DNA of 64,000 nucleotides from JAMLHH01 sp035515235 (GTDB lineage Bacteria; Bacteroidota; Bacteroidia; Chitinophagales; JADIYW01): NCBI GenBank assembly GCA_035515235.1, contig DATJBS010000022.1, positions 58,975-122,974 of the forward strand, given 5' to 3'. Of the stretch, positions 24,755 through 34,849 are shown piece by piece (the first letter of the stretch is position 1; each line of letters starts with the position of its first letter). The translations under genes were made by a program, and so were the position numbers. Below the pieces are notes generated by a model, which did not search any database, had not been told where the DNA came from, and saw only the letters and a program-made list of their open reading frames with translations.

Positions 24755-27064
24755 CTAAAAAGGATATCCAATAGCGATATTCCAAACGAAATTCTTCTTG
24801 CGCCAATCTTTGAAATTGTCTTCAGGAAATTCATTTACCCATCTTGTGCCTTCGTCTAAGTATGGTTTGTACAAGGGAATTCCTAAGTCAGCACGAATCA
24901 CGAAAAAGTCAAAATCTAATCTCAATCCCAATCCGGTTCCTAAAGCTAATTGCTGATAGAAATTATTGAATTTAAATTCTCCATCTGGACGTTTTGGATC
25001 ATCTTTTAATAACCAAATATTTCCTGCATCAACAAACAAAGCCAATCTGATAAACTTATAAATCGTATATCGGTATTCAGCATTCATGATGAGCTTGATA
25101 TCTCCTGTTTGCTCTATCGGATTGATTTCGCCACCATTCACAGAGGAAGTATATCTTCCTGGCCCTACAGACCTAAAAGGGAAAGCTCTCAAGGTATTCG
25201 GTCCACCAACAAAAAACTGTTTGACGTAAGGTAAAGTTTCACTATTTCCATAACCCACTCCTATGCCTGTATTGATGCGAGTGACTAATCTGGATTTGCG
25301 AGAAATGTCCCAATAATGTCTGAGTTCAAATTCTGTTTTAGCGTATTGAGAAAATGCACTTTTTAAAATTTTGTAAGGTTGCTCGCCGTTTTTATTGAAT
25401 AATTTGAAAGCAGAGTACAAAGTATTTCCTGCGATCTCTCCATAAGCATTGAAGAAGATATAACTCTTATCTTCTGGTCTTTTTTGAGTATTCAAGGAGA
25501 AAGTATAATTACCTCCAATAATGGTCAGGTTTTCAAAACTCTTTTTTAATAGAGGGTTTTTATCCAACAAATCTTCAAATTCTTGCGTCTTATTGGCTAT
25601 TGTAATTCTATTGATACTGATAGGTTCGAAGGCATGCTGAATACGTTTGGTTTTATTCCATTCATAACCATAAGCGAGTTGAATCGAATAAAGTGTATAG
25701 TATTGTAACCACTTTTGAAAATTGACTTGAGCTTTAATATAGGTCTTAGGAGCTGTTTCGTTTTGATCTTTTCTATCTCTTTTGAATCCTACTAATCTTG
25801 GAATATCTTGTCTGATTTCAAAATTGGTATTGATGATATTCAATTGTGCTTTACCATTATTGGATTGGAACTCTGTACCTGCACTAATTTTAATGGTCAG
25901 TTTATTGGCTTTTCGGTAGAGGTTATTATTGATATAACTCACTGAAACGGATGTTCCTAAAAAACTCCGATTGGAGGTACTCGCTTCCACGTCGGCTTCA
26001 AAACTTTGATGCTGTGCCGGCGTCAGAAATATATTGACATCTAAACTATCTGCCGCTGATTTATCATACTGAATATTGACATACTTGAACAAATTCATAT
26101 TCACATATCTACTTGCGGTATAATTATATTTTTCAATAGAGAAAGGTTGTTGAGTTTCAATCAATGTATTTCGGTAAAATACTTTTTTATCCAAAAACTT
26201 ATGATCTTGATGGATTGTCAGATCTTTATAATCAAAAACTTCTTTGACTGGAATAGAATCATCTCTTGTTACAATATCATCTACCGTATAAATATCTACA
26301 TTTCTAATAAAATATTTTCGATGTATCGTATCGTCTTTTGGAGCTTGAATTCTCAACTGTACATCTATAGAATCTCCAACATGCGCTGTATCTATTAAGT
26401 AGAAGATATCTTCTGAATCAAAGTCGTAATAGCCAAATTTTCTAATGTACTCTGCTAATTGAGTTCTGTCTTTAGTGAAGTTTTCGAGATGGTATATCTT
26501 ATCTACTTTCACAAAAAACTTCTTATCAAAATCAGTGATTAATGTATCTAACTGTGAGCCGAAAGTCTGTTTGGTAAATTTGTGAATATAAGTAGGTCCG
26601 TTATTTTCAACAGTATATATATACTTCCCTGTTTGCTTTTTGACTTTAGCTTCACTCTTGACGAAAGTATTGAAATAACCATTGTCTTGCATAGACTTTT
26701 GGACGACTTTCTCCATCGTCGTATTATCTACATCAGACATCAAAATAGGTTTCTCGCCTAGCTTGTTTTTCATCCAATGTTTAAGACTTTTTTTCTTATC
26801 AGGATTAGGCGTGACTTTACTGTACAACCATTGTTTGGTATAAAATAAACCTAAAAATTTAGAATTAGCTTTTGGGACAATTTTGTCTTTTACTGCATTT
26901 TCTACGTCTTTCTTTTTGACAATTTTTTCTGGCTGTGAAAATTTCAAATCAGCACCTTGATACATCACTTGACCTTCTTGCAAAAATTTGGAAGGGCTAC
27001 AAGCACTGACCATCAATACCAATGCTATACATACAATTTTTAAAGCTTGTACTTTCTTAATCAT
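24755..27064 (-). CDS. tamL: TamL: lipidated TamA/BamA-family outer-membrane assembly protein
   Basis: A 769-residue Omp85-family protein. It has a lipoprotein signal (hydrophobic 9-20, lipobox VSAC with Cys near residue 22), about 300 residues of POTRA-like periplasmic domains, and a C-terminal 16-strand-type barrel. The barrel carries the family loop motif GGPNTLRAFPFRSVGPG (the position of the VRGF/Y motif) and ends in IAIGYPF. In Bacteroidetes the lipidated TamA relative is called TamL and is paired with TamB to insert outer-membrane proteins. Its start overlaps the end of tamB by 4 bases, supporting that pairing. Confidence 0.9.
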   Translation of the reverse strand: MIKKVQALKIVCIALVLMVSACSPSKFLQEGQVMYQGADLKFSQPEKIVKKKDVENAVKDKIVPKANSKFLGLFYTKQWLYSKVTPNPDKKKSLKHWMKNKLGEKPILMSDVDNTTMEKVVQKSMQDNGYFNTFVKSEAKVKKQTGKYIYTVENNGPTYIHKFTKQTFGSQLDTLITDFDKKFFVKVDKIYHLENFTKDRTQLAEYIRKFGYYDFDSEDIFYLIDTAHVGDSIDVQLRIQAPKDDTIHRKYFIRNVDIYTVDDIVTRDDSIPVKEVFDYKDLTIHQDHKFLDKKVFYRNTLIETQQPFSIEKYNYTASRYVNMNLFKYVNIQYDKSAADSLDVNIFLTPAQHQSFEADVEASTSNRSFLGTSVSVSYINNNLYRKANKLTIKISAGTEFQSNNGKAQLNIINTNFEIRQDIPRLVGFKRDRKDQNETAPKTYIKAQVNFQKWLQYYTLYSIQLAYGYEWNKTKRIQHAFEPISINRITIANKTQEFEDLLDKNPLLKKSFENLTIIGGNYTFSLNTQKRPEDKSYIFFNAYGEIAGNTLYSAFKLFNKNGEQPYKILKSAFSQYAKTEFELRHYWDISRKSRLVTRINTGIGVGYGNSETLPYVKQFFVGGPNTLRAFPFRSVGPGRYTSSVNGGEINPIEQTGDIKLIMNAEYRYTIYKFIRLALFVDAGNIWLLKDDPKRPDGEFKFNNFYQQLALGTGLGLRLDFDFFVIRADLGIPLYKPYLDEGTRWVNEFPEDNFKDWRKKNFVWNIAIGYPF

Positions 27065-30000
27065 GGTTTTGATTTTTTATTTTTATTCTTAATCACTTTG
27101 CCAAATTTGGTTTTATAGCTGAAACCAACTCCTGTTTTCCATAAATTATTTTCATTCAAAACATCATAATCTGATTTCTGAAATACTTTGATTCTATATT
27201 TTCCATCATCAGTGACTTTGTATTCTAAGACAAAATCTCCAGCAACTCCTGACAATCCGTTTCTCTCTTCATTACCAGAACCTAAGTCCACATTTCCACC
27301 TACTGAAATTTCTAATTTATCATTGAATAGAGATTGACTCACGCCCAAATTCACTTCAGTCACTTGTCCACCACCCTCACTCACTTGGTCGTCATATTGA
27401 TCTAAGCCGAAATTGATTTCTAAGCCTTCTTTATTTCCTGCTAATTTATTCAACTGTGAATTGATCAAATCTCCCACACTCCTCAAAGCGGTTGCTGTAC
27501 CTGCTGTGGCGATATTTCCAGTAGAAGAACTTCCGGTAAAACTGTTGAACAATAACAAGCTGAAGACCTCTTTATTCAAATCTGATTCATTCATTCTAAT
27601 CCTCTCTAAAGCTTGAATCACATTACTACCTATTGGTCCTGAAGATTGATCAGCCAATTTAACATCGAAGGTCAAAACTGGTTCAGAAAGGCGTCCGGAC
27701 GCATTCAATACTACTGCCACTTTTGCTCTCTTTCTTACATTGTCTTTTTCAGAATCACTCAACGCACTCACATCATTATTCAATAAAGGCAATGTACTAG
27801 CTTGAGTATTGTATTGAGCTTTAATATCTAACAAAGCATCCATGACATCACCACTGAAAGTAATTTTCCCACCCGGTACAATTTCAAAATTCTTCTTCAA
27901 TATATTTTGGTAGGAAAATCTGTAATTCCCTTCTTTCACAACATAGACTCCTGTCATACTTAAATTTCCAGTTGGCGGTAATTTTACTAATAGTTGAGCA
28001 TGACCTTTAACTTGTAAATTATCACCAGTTACAGGATCGATGACCACATTTAATATCGCATCCTCCGTAATATCTGCATTCACTGTTAGGTCTAAAGTGT
28101 TAGGAATTTTGTAGTTTATTTTGGCAATACTATCGATCGTTTCTTTACTGAAATTTTCAAAACCATCTACAAATACGATATATCTTTCTTGATTTAAAAT
28201 GGCTTCATTAGAAATCAATTGAACCGTAAAGTCAGTATTAGGTTTTGTTTTCACCTTCACATTTATGACCGGTAAATCTAAATCTCCTTTAATAGTTGCA
28301 TTCGCATCAGCTACTAGTTTTCCATAAAACAAAGCATCTGATTGTTTCTCGCTACTTAAAAAAGTAAAGTTATTAGCATCTAAATTTAGGTCTAATTGTA
28401 AGTCTTGGAAATATTTATGTTGTATGCTTCCCGTGAGAGTAGCTTTATTTTGAGTGCTATCTATCAAAGTAATATTCGGATCAATACTAGTTTCAGAAAG
28501 TTTTATACTACCTTTTTCTACCGTATATTGACTTCCTAATTCTACCACTTTAGCACTCACTCTATCCATATTCAACACTCCATTCACTTGAGGTTCAGAC
28601 GCTGTTCCTTTGATAGCAATATCACCACTGATATTCCCTGATAAGTTTTCTGCAAAAGATTTTACAAATATTTCAAAAGGCGCTAATTCAATATTGTTGA
28701 TGTCGGCATTAGCATTGATAGTTCCATCACTCATTTGATAATCACCAATCACTTCCATGTTATTCGTCTCTCCTAATAAGGTCAAGACAGCATGAACTTG
28801 GTCACCATTTTTATCAGCTTTCAATCCTATATCTCCAACATTAATATCATTGATGGCGATATTGTCAATTTTTAAATCTCCATTAATAGGTGCTTCATTT
28901 CCTTCTAAACCAACGGCTAAGTCGCCATTAATCTCACCTGTGAAAGTTGTTGAATCAAATTTAATCAGTTGTAAAATATTGTTGATGTCAAATTGATTGA
29001 AGTCAACTTTAATTTGACTCATATTTCCTTGAATCGATAAACTTTGATTATCGTGCACCAATTTGATTTCTGGAATAGTATCTAATTTTGAAATACTCAT
29101 TGGAGCAGCTTGAACTACATTCCACTCATTAAAGTTTAAGTACAAAGGTTCTTCAATATTTAAGAAAATAACTTTTCCAGTTCCATCAATATTCCCTTGA
29201 ATTCCAAATCTATAATTGGTAGAATCTTCAACAATTCTTGCGCTGAAAGAAGATTTATTTTCATTCATTTTTACATCTACCTCAATCGTCGGAATAGATA
29301 AGCCATCAGAAATTCTAACAGAATCTATTCTTAGTTGAGTTTTTAATTGATTGCCTTGATTATCACCTGTCAATTTTGCTTCATAAACTTTCATATCGCC
29401 GTATTGCAAAAAAGGCATATCAAATTTTAAGTCACTCAAGTTTTCGGGAGCATCCAATGTAAAAGACAAACTCGCAGTATCTAATTTTCTTAAATCTATT
29501 TGGAAAAGATGTGCTAAATCTGTTGGGCCTTTAATCCCCACTTCTACTTTAATATAATCTTTTCGGATAGAATCTGTTGCTGCTTGCGAAACTGCGTCAT
29601 CCACTTCTTCGCCACCTATAAAAGAAGAGAATGGAAAATATTGATCTCCAAACTTAGTAAAAACTACAGGTAATTTTGTGGTATTAAATTGACCGAGTAA
29701 GGATGCATTTAACACAGGAGATGTCAATAATAACTGACGTTGTTCATTATCTAAAATTTCAGCTGTGAACATGATAGAATCAGCTGCCCATTTCAAACTG
29801 TCATTTTCCAAAAGAATATCGTGAATGCTAGCATAACCCAAAATGTCATCTACATTATACCCTTGAATATCAGCATCGATTTTCAATTTCGCTTTCAATG
29901 GATAAGGTAATAAATGCAGTGCGTATAAATCCAAATTTGAAATTTCACCTACAACTTGAGCACTTGGAAAAGTATCATTCAGATGAGCTGTACCATCGAT

Positions 30001-31995
30001 ATTAAAAAAGATATTAGGATCTTCAGAAGCTATATTTCCTTCAAATACTTGACTTTCTATTTGACCTTTAACAGATAAATTCTGGTATTTATAGCTGTTA
30101 AAAGTGACATCATTCACTAATAAATCAACTTTAGCATTCAAATCTTCTAAAGTCATCCCTTGACCATCGATATCAATTTGAGCAGTTAGTTTACCTAAAC
30201 TGTCATTTTGCAGGATTTTTTGAAGATCTAAATCAGCTACATTTATTTTACCATCGTATATAGCATGAGAATAATCTTTATTCATTTTCACTAAAATATC
30301 TGCATCGATGTCTCCAATATTACTTTTCAGAACACCGTTCACATCATATTTGTACAAGTCACCTGAAACTTTTCCAGAATAAGTAGCCGTGTTAAGTGCT
30401 AACAATTGTGTAGGAAGACTATCCATGAATGCTCTCAAATCTTTGGATCCAGTAGTAAAATGTTTGAAATCTAATTGATATTGGAGTTGGTCAGTGTTCA
30501 AAATATTTCTCACCTGACCATTCATTTTAGCATCTAATTGACCTTGAGTATGAAGTACTAAACTTTGAATGATCATTTTTTTCATATCGCCATTCAGAAG
30601 TGCAGAAAGTTGAATTTTGCCTAATTGTTTTGCTGAAGGTTTTAAAGTTCCTTTTGGTAAAAATGGTTGAATTTCAGAAATATGAGTATTTGCACTGAAT
30701 TCAAAATCATTCAAACCCATCAGGTCTGTATTGGTGACATGAAGTACATTTCCTTTTAATTGAACTTTATTTTGACCAATATTTGCAAATAAATGATCGA
30801 TAGAAATATTTTCTAATGTTCCATCAAGCGACCCGTCTAAATAAAATATTTCATTTTTAAGATGTTGAATTGAAGACATGGTATCTATCATCGGCAAGAA
30901 GTACGTCAACTCCGGCAGCGACAAATTCAAAGAATCTACTAAAAGATTCAAGTTTTTCACTTCTTCTAAATTCAATAATTGAGCAAAAGAAGCATATTCA
31001 ATAGAGACATCTGCTTTCCCTTTACTCCTATCTGTCAATAATTCTAAACCTTTTATACTCGCTTTATGCTCATCAAAGAAAAGATCTAATATCAATTTTT
31101 CTAATTGAAACTCTTTATTCAATTGAGCTGATAAATTTTCGACTTCTAACTGAGCTTTGTTTTCATCTACTTGAATGTTTTTGATTTCTAAGTTCAAAGC
31201 TTGAAGGTCAATATCATTAGGATTAAAATATTTACCTTTTGCGATAGTTCCATTTTGATAAAAAATAGTAGAATTAGAAATCTCTACAGATTCCACTAAA
31301 ATTTTCATTCCTAAATCTTTCAATGGGAACTCTATATTTTGAACGATTGTATCTTTTAAAACTGGCGTTGGAAGATCTTCAATAGGATCAAATAATTTTG
31401 CACGGACTTGTAATTGATCGATATGAATTTTTTGAATGTCGAATAACATTTCATCCAAATCCATATTATTCATTTTGAGCGAAGTAGACTTTAAATTCAA
31501 TTGAAAATCACCCGATAATATTTTTGCAGAAGCATGAATATTTTCAAGATTGATCTTTCCTACTTTGATAGCATAAGAGCTGCTTGTAGTATCTTCTTCA
31601 GAAGCGAATGCATCAATGATGAATTGGTAATTAAAAACGGAATCTTTGTCTTGTTTAAGATGAATAACAGAATTTTTCAAATCAATATTCTCGAGATTAA
31701 TATCTTTTTTAAGGATTCCAAAAAGAGAAATATTGACTTTTAAATCAGCTGCATAAAGTAAAGTATCTCCTTCTAAATCTTCGATATAAATACCTTTAGC
31801 AGTGACTCTGTCTAAGAAATTGATGTCAATTTTATCAATACTAATTTTAGATTGAACTTTCTCTGACAACCAATCTGTAGCGTAATGAGCTACTTTAGTT
31901 TGAAAAAATGGAAATTGTAAAAGAATAATCAATAATAAAACCAACAGAAGTATCGCACCAAGTCCATAAGCCAAGTATTTAAAAAACTTCTTCAT
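27061..31995 (-). CDS. tamB: Translocation and assembly module protein TamB (copy with TamL)
   Basis: A 1644-residue protein. One N-terminal membrane anchor (about residues 7-28) is followed by a very long run of beta-helical AsmA/TamB-type repeats (DLxGx...LKGxV patterns). The C-terminal DUF490 domain (about 1250-1640) ends with a barrel-like FSYKTKFGKVIKNKN tail. TamB spans the periplasm from inner to outer membrane, and TamB/YhdP proteins are also implicated in lipid transport. The stop overlaps tamL (ATGA) and the gene follows a small membrane protein with a 1-base gap. A paralogue lies at 38556. Confidence 0.92.
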   Translation of the reverse strand: MKKFFKYLAYGLGAILLLVLLLIILLQFPFFQTKVAHYATDWLSEKVQSKISIDKIDINFLDRVTAKGIYIEDLEGDTLLYAADLKVNISLFGILKKDINLENIDLKNSVIHLKQDKDSVFNYQFIIDAFASEEDTTSSSYAIKVGKINLENIHASAKILSGDFQLNLKSTSLKMNNMDLDEMLFDIQKIHIDQLQVRAKLFDPIEDLPTPVLKDTIVQNIEFPLKDLGMKILVESVEISNSTIFYQNGTIAKGKYFNPNDIDLQALNLEIKNIQVDENKAQLEVENLSAQLNKEFQLEKLILDLFFDEHKASIKGLELLTDRSKGKADVSIEYASFAQLLNLEEVKNLNLLVDSLNLSLPELTYFLPMIDTMSSIQHLKNEIFYLDGSLDGTLENISIDHLFANIGQNKVQLKGNVLHVTNTDLMGLNDFEFSANTHISEIQPFLPKGTLKPSAKQLGKIQLSALLNGDMKKMIIQSLVLHTQGQLDAKMNGQVRNILNTDQLQYQLDFKHFTTGSKDLRAFMDSLPTQLLALNTATYSGKVSGDLYKYDVNGVLKSNIGDIDADILVKMNKDYSHAIYDGKINVADLDLQKILQNDSLGKLTAQIDIDGQGMTLEDLNAKVDLLVNDVTFNSYKYQNLSVKGQIESQVFEGNIASEDPNIFFNIDGTAHLNDTFPSAQVVGEISNLDLYALHLLPYPLKAKLKIDADIQGYNVDDILGYASIHDILLENDSLKWAADSIMFTAEILDNEQRQLLLTSPVLNASLLGQFNTTKLPVVFTKFGDQYFPFSSFIGGEEVDDAVSQAATDSIRKDYIKVEVGIKGPTDLAHLFQIDLRKLDTASLSFTLDAPENLSDLKFDMPFLQYGDMKVYEAKLTGDNQGNQLKTQLRIDSVRISDGLSIPTIEVDVKMNENKSSFSARIVEDSTNYRFGIQGNIDGTGKVIFLNIEEPLYLNFNEWNVVQAAPMSISKLDTIPEIKLVHDNQSLSIQGNMSQIKVDFNQFDINNILQLIKFDSTTFTGEINGDLAVGLEGNEAPINGDLKIDNIAINDINVGDIGLKADKNGDQVHAVLTLLGETNNMEVIGDYQMSDGTINANADINNIELAPFEIFVKSFAENLSGNISGDIAIKGTASEPQVNGVLNMDRVSAKVVELGSQYTVEKGSIKLSETSIDPNITLIDSTQNKATLTGSIQHKYFQDLQLDLNLDANNFTFLSSEKQSDALFYGKLVADANATIKGDLDLPVINVKVKTKPNTDFTVQLISNEAILNQERYIVFVDGFENFSKETIDSIAKINYKIPNTLDLTVNADITEDAILNVVIDPVTGDNLQVKGHAQLLVKLPPTGNLSMTGVYVVKEGNYRFSYQNILKKNFEIVPGGKITFSGDVMDALLDIKAQYNTQASTLPLLNNDVSALSDSEKDNVRKRAKVAVVLNASGRLSEPVLTFDVKLADQSSGPIGSNVIQALERIRMNESDLNKEVFSLLLFNSFTGSSSTGNIATAGTATALRSVGDLINSQLNKLAGNKEGLEINFGLDQYDDQVSEGGGQVTEVNLGVSQSLFNDKLEISVGGNVDLGSGNEERNGLSGVAGDFVLEYKVTDDGKYRIKVFQKSDYDVLNENNLWKTGVGFSYKTKFGKVIKNKNKKSKP

Positions 31996-31996
31996 T

Positions 31997-32206
31997 CTAT
32001 TTGAGCTTTTCTTTTAGCATAATATTTTCATCATTTAACCTGTTGATTAAAATACTTTGAGAGTTAATAAATTTTATCTTGTCTTCAATATCTTCTTTCA
32101 TTGCTTTAAATACATTATCAGGCACTTGAACATTGACATCAAGTTGATTTGGAATTAAAAATTTACCAATCAAAATACCTATAATTAAAAAGATGATGTA
32201 TATCAT
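31997..32206 (-). CDS. Small membrane protein with coiled-coil tail, coupled to tamB
   Basis: The upstream-most start would be a TTG at 32230, but the first ATG (32204-32206) gives a more natural protein of 69 residues: MIYIIFLIIGILIGKFLI as a membrane segment, then a soluble segment rich in heptad-like residues (VFKAMKEDIEDKIKFINSQ, ...RLNDENIMLKEKLK). It ends with TAG one base before the tamB ATG, so translation is likely coupled. I do not recognise a family. Position first in a tamB-tamL operon suggests a small accessory factor of the assembly module; that is inference. Confidence 0.6.
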   Translation of the reverse strand: MIYIIFLIIGILIGKFLIPNQLDVNVQVPDNVFKAMKEDIEDKIKFINSQSILINRLNDENIMLKEKLK

Positions 32207-32382
32207 ATTGCTTTTTTCAACTGTCTGCAAATAAAACTTACTCTAAAAGGAGCAATTTTACAACAAATATTAACTAATATCAACGAGATTGTTTTTGAGT
32301 TGTTACAAAATTGTACGGCTTTCTTCTAGTGTTTTAGGTCATTTCAGCTCTAAAAGTTACTTTAAAGCTATTTATTAAAATC

Positions 32383-32413
32383 AAAAAAGCTTCTACTCTT
32401 GCGAATAGAAGCT
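32383..32413 (-). terminator. Rho-independent terminator of ndk
   Basis: AGCTTCTA (32388-32395) pairs with TAGAAGCT (32406-32413). Read on the minus strand, the hairpin is followed by a run of six T. It lies 26 bases after the ndk stop. Confidence 0.85.
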
Positions 32414-32439
32414 CTATATTTTAGTATTCTTTTATAAGA

Positions 32440-32859
32440 TTAAAATCTTTCTAAACCTGAAAAGAAGAATGAACCTTCGATTGCAGCGTTTTCGTCAGAG
32501 TCAGAACCATGTACAGCATTTTCACCGATAGAAGCAGCATATCTTTTACGGATAGTTCCTTCAGCAGCATCTGCAGGGTTAGTAGCACCAATCAATTTAC
32601 GGAAAGATTCTACTGCATTGTCGCCTTCTAAGATTGCAGCTACAATTGGACCTGAGCTCATGAATTCTACTAATTCACCATAAAAAGGTCTTGCACTGTG
32701 TACTTCATAAAATGCACCAGCTTGAGCTGTAGAAAGCTGAGTATATTTCATCGCTTTGATTTTGAAACCCGCTTCATTGATCATTTGAAGAATATTACCG
32801 ATATTATTTGCTTTTACTGCATCCGGTTTAATCATTGTAAAGGTAAGTGAACCTGCCAT
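32440..32859 (-). CDS. ndk: Nucleoside diphosphate kinase
   Basis: A 139-residue enzyme that transfers the gamma phosphate between NTPs and NDPs through a phosphohistidine. The active-site His is H117 in NAVHGSDS. Other family signatures are FTMIKPDAVK at 7-16 and RPFYGELVEFMSSGP at 57-71. Length and motifs are standard for the bacterial enzyme. It is monocistronic, with a terminator 26 bases downstream and a -7 box 20 bases upstream. Confidence 0.98.
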   Translation of the reverse strand: MAGSLTFTMIKPDAVKANNIGNILQMINEAGFKIKAMKYTQLSTAQAGAFYEVHSARPFYGELVEFMSSGPIVAAILEGDNAVESFRKLIGATNPADAAEGTIRKRYAASIGENAVHGSDSDENAAIEGSFFFSGLERF

Positions 32860-32878
32860 TGTATTTATTTTTGTGGTG

Positions 32879-32886
32879 CAAAGCTA
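32879..32886 (-). promoter_or_regulatory. Putative ndk -7 box (TAGCTTTG on minus strand)
   Basis: An exact match to the Bacteroidetes -7 element TAnnTTTG, 20 bases before the ndk start codon. No clear -33 TTG was identified. Confidence 0.55.
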
Positions 32887-33071
32887 AGCATTCCAATCTA
32901 ATTTTAAAATAAGTGAATGTGAAGAATAAATAAAGAATGATAGCATGTGGTATTTAATTTTAATCACAGAACAGATATTTGCTATTTTATTAATCTCCGT
33001 AAATATCCGAAGCATATCATTAGCCAAATACAGATTCTACTTTAAGCAATATTTACTAAATTTATTATCTT

Positions 33072-34094
33072 ATGAAGAATCAACAAAATTTAGAATATAC
33101 CAACAACTTATATCAGTTTTCAAGAGAATTAATATTAAATGCTCGTCAAGAAATATTTCAAACAGCACATTTTGCTATGGTTGAAACATATTGGCATATC
33201 GGACATAAAATAATGCAAGAACAAGACGGTGAACAATATGCAAAATATGGAAAAGGCTTATTAAAGAATGTTTCCGAGCAACTACAAAAAGAATTTGGAA
33301 AAGGTTTTACTTATACTAACCTAACCAATATGCGTAAATTTTATCAGCAATTTCCAAATGTTTACGCACTGCGTAAAGAATTGAGTTGGACACATTACCG
33401 TTCATTAATAAGAGTTGAAAACTCAAAAGCTAGAGAAGTATATATGAATGAAGCTGCTGATAATTCATGGAGTACAAGATTATTGGATGAGCAAGTAGAT
33501 AAGCATTACTATGAAAGATTGATAGCTACACACAAAGAAACCTTGAACAATCTTAATATCGAAAGCTCAAAACTACTCTCTTTGAATCCACAAGATTACA
33601 TTTTAAAAGATCCTCTTGTATTAGATTTTTACGATTTAAAGGAAAGGCAGATATACAACGAAAATCAAATAGAACAGGCAATTATAGATAATCTACAAAA
33701 ATTCTTGTTAGAACTTGGTAAAGGATTTTCATTTATTGCCCGTCAACAACGTATTAGCACAGAGTTCTCGCACTATTATATAGATTTAGTATTTTATAAT
33801 TATATCCTCAAATGTTTTGTACTAGTTGATTTAAAAATCGGGAAGCTCACCCATCAAAACATTGGTCAACTGGACATGTATGTAAGAATGTATGATGAGT
33901 TAAAACGGACTGAAGGTGATAACCCTACAATTGGAATTATACTTTGTGAAGAAAAAGACCATGCGGAGGTTCGTTATTCAGTATTAAATGATAATCATAA
34001 TTTATTTGCAACCAAATACAAACTTTATATTCCATCAGAAGAAGAATGGATCAATGAAATCAACCAAATTCGTTCACAAATGAATTTAGAGTAA
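33072..34094 (+). CDS. DUF1016 (YhcG-type) PD-(D/E)XK nuclease family protein
   Basis: A 340-residue protein with the two-part layout of the DUF1016/YhcG family. The N-terminal DUF1016_N domain (about 10-150) has the conserved YWHIGHKIM and LSWTHYRSLIRV segments. The C-terminal PD-(D/E)XK nuclease-like domain (about 190-330) has YIDLVFYN and a FVLVDLKIGKLTHQNIGQLDMY block in the position of the (D/E)xK motif. Such proteins occur near restriction or mobile genes and are presumed DNA nucleases, but their role is not settled. Here it is a single gene next to ndk, without partners. Confidence 0.85.
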   Translation: MKNQQNLEYTNNLYQFSRELILNARQEIFQTAHFAMVETYWHIGHKIMQEQDGEQYAKYGKGLLKNVSEQLQKEFGKGFTYTNLTNMRKFYQQFPNVYALRKELSWTHYRSLIRVENSKAREVYMNEAADNSWSTRLLDEQVDKHYYERLIATHKETLNNLNIESSKLLSLNPQDYILKDPLVLDFYDLKERQIYNENQIEQAIIDNLQKFLLELGKGFSFIARQQRISTEFSHYYIDLVFYNYILKCFVLVDLKIGKLTHQNIGQLDMYVRMYDELKRTEGDNPTIGIILCEEKDHAEVRYSVLNDNHNLFATKYKLYIPSEEEWINEINQIRSQMNLE

Positions 34095-34241
34095 TAAGTG
34101 AAATACTTTATGAATTTATAAGATTCACCCATTGAGGTATATGCCTCTTTGATTAAAACGTACAATTTTGAAAGAGTAAAACATTGAACACAGATTTTTA
34201 CTCACTCATTTATTTTACCTAAATTATTAAAATTGAATCTT

Positions 34242-34670
34242 ATGAAAACGTTCGCAAATTTCTCCATCAAAATTTTAAGCCTTTTATTTCTAATCACTTT
34301 AATAACTGTTTCGAGTTGTAAAAAGGATAAAGACATTGAAAAAGTTCAGAAAAATGCCAGTCTCATTGGAGAATGGTCAAACGTCCAGCAAATAGGAAAA
34401 TTTACTAGTATAGTTAGATCAATAAATCTGAAATCAGATGGAACTGGAATTTCCCAGATTTATAGATATGTCTCTACTAGTTCAACTGCAATTGCTGATG
34501 ACAAAATAAAATGGAGCACAAAAAGCAATAATGTATTGCAATTGGATTATGAAATCGAGTTAGTAGAAACATACACTTATAAAATTGGAAGAGATGAAGC
34601 TTTTAACGATACCGTTTTAACTTTAACAGATGAAAATGGGACTGAAATTGATTATTTAAAAGCCAAATAA
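34242..34670 (+). CDS. Lipocalin-like small lipoprotein
   Basis: The ATG at 34242 gives a 142-residue protein; an in-frame TTG three codons earlier is less likely. It has a lipoprotein signal peptide (hydrophobic LLFLITLITVSSC, lipobox Cys near residue 27). The mature part begins KKDKDIEKVQ and includes LIGEWSNVQQ, a sequence pattern like lipocalin-type domains in which a G-x-W starts the barrel. The mature part is beta-rich. The protein is expected on an outer membrane leaflet; the ligand is unknown. It has no operon partner: 179 bases separate it from the next gene. Confidence 0.7.
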   Translation: MKTFANFSIKILSLLFLITLITVSSCKKDKDIEKVQKNASLIGEWSNVQQIGKFTSIVRSINLKSDGTGISQIYRYVSTSSTAIADDKIKWSTKSNNVLQLDYEIELVETYTYKIGRDEAFNDTVLTLTDENGTEIDYLKAK

Positions 34671-34849
34671 TAATCTTGAAATGTTCTTTATGAATTAAGA
34701 AATTAATTAAAATATTTAATGGATTAGTTGTGTTTAATCATCAAAGACTTATCATGCAGTCATTTAGAAAAATACAATAATATTTAAAGCTGAAATTTTC
34801 CTTAGAGAAGTCTTGAAATTTGATGAGAAAATAAAGACCTTAGCGAGCC

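Noticed and set aside
32945..33184. 79-codon frame before the DUF1016 gene
   Set aside because: It overlaps the true DUF1016 start in another frame, and its sequence changes register with the real gene.
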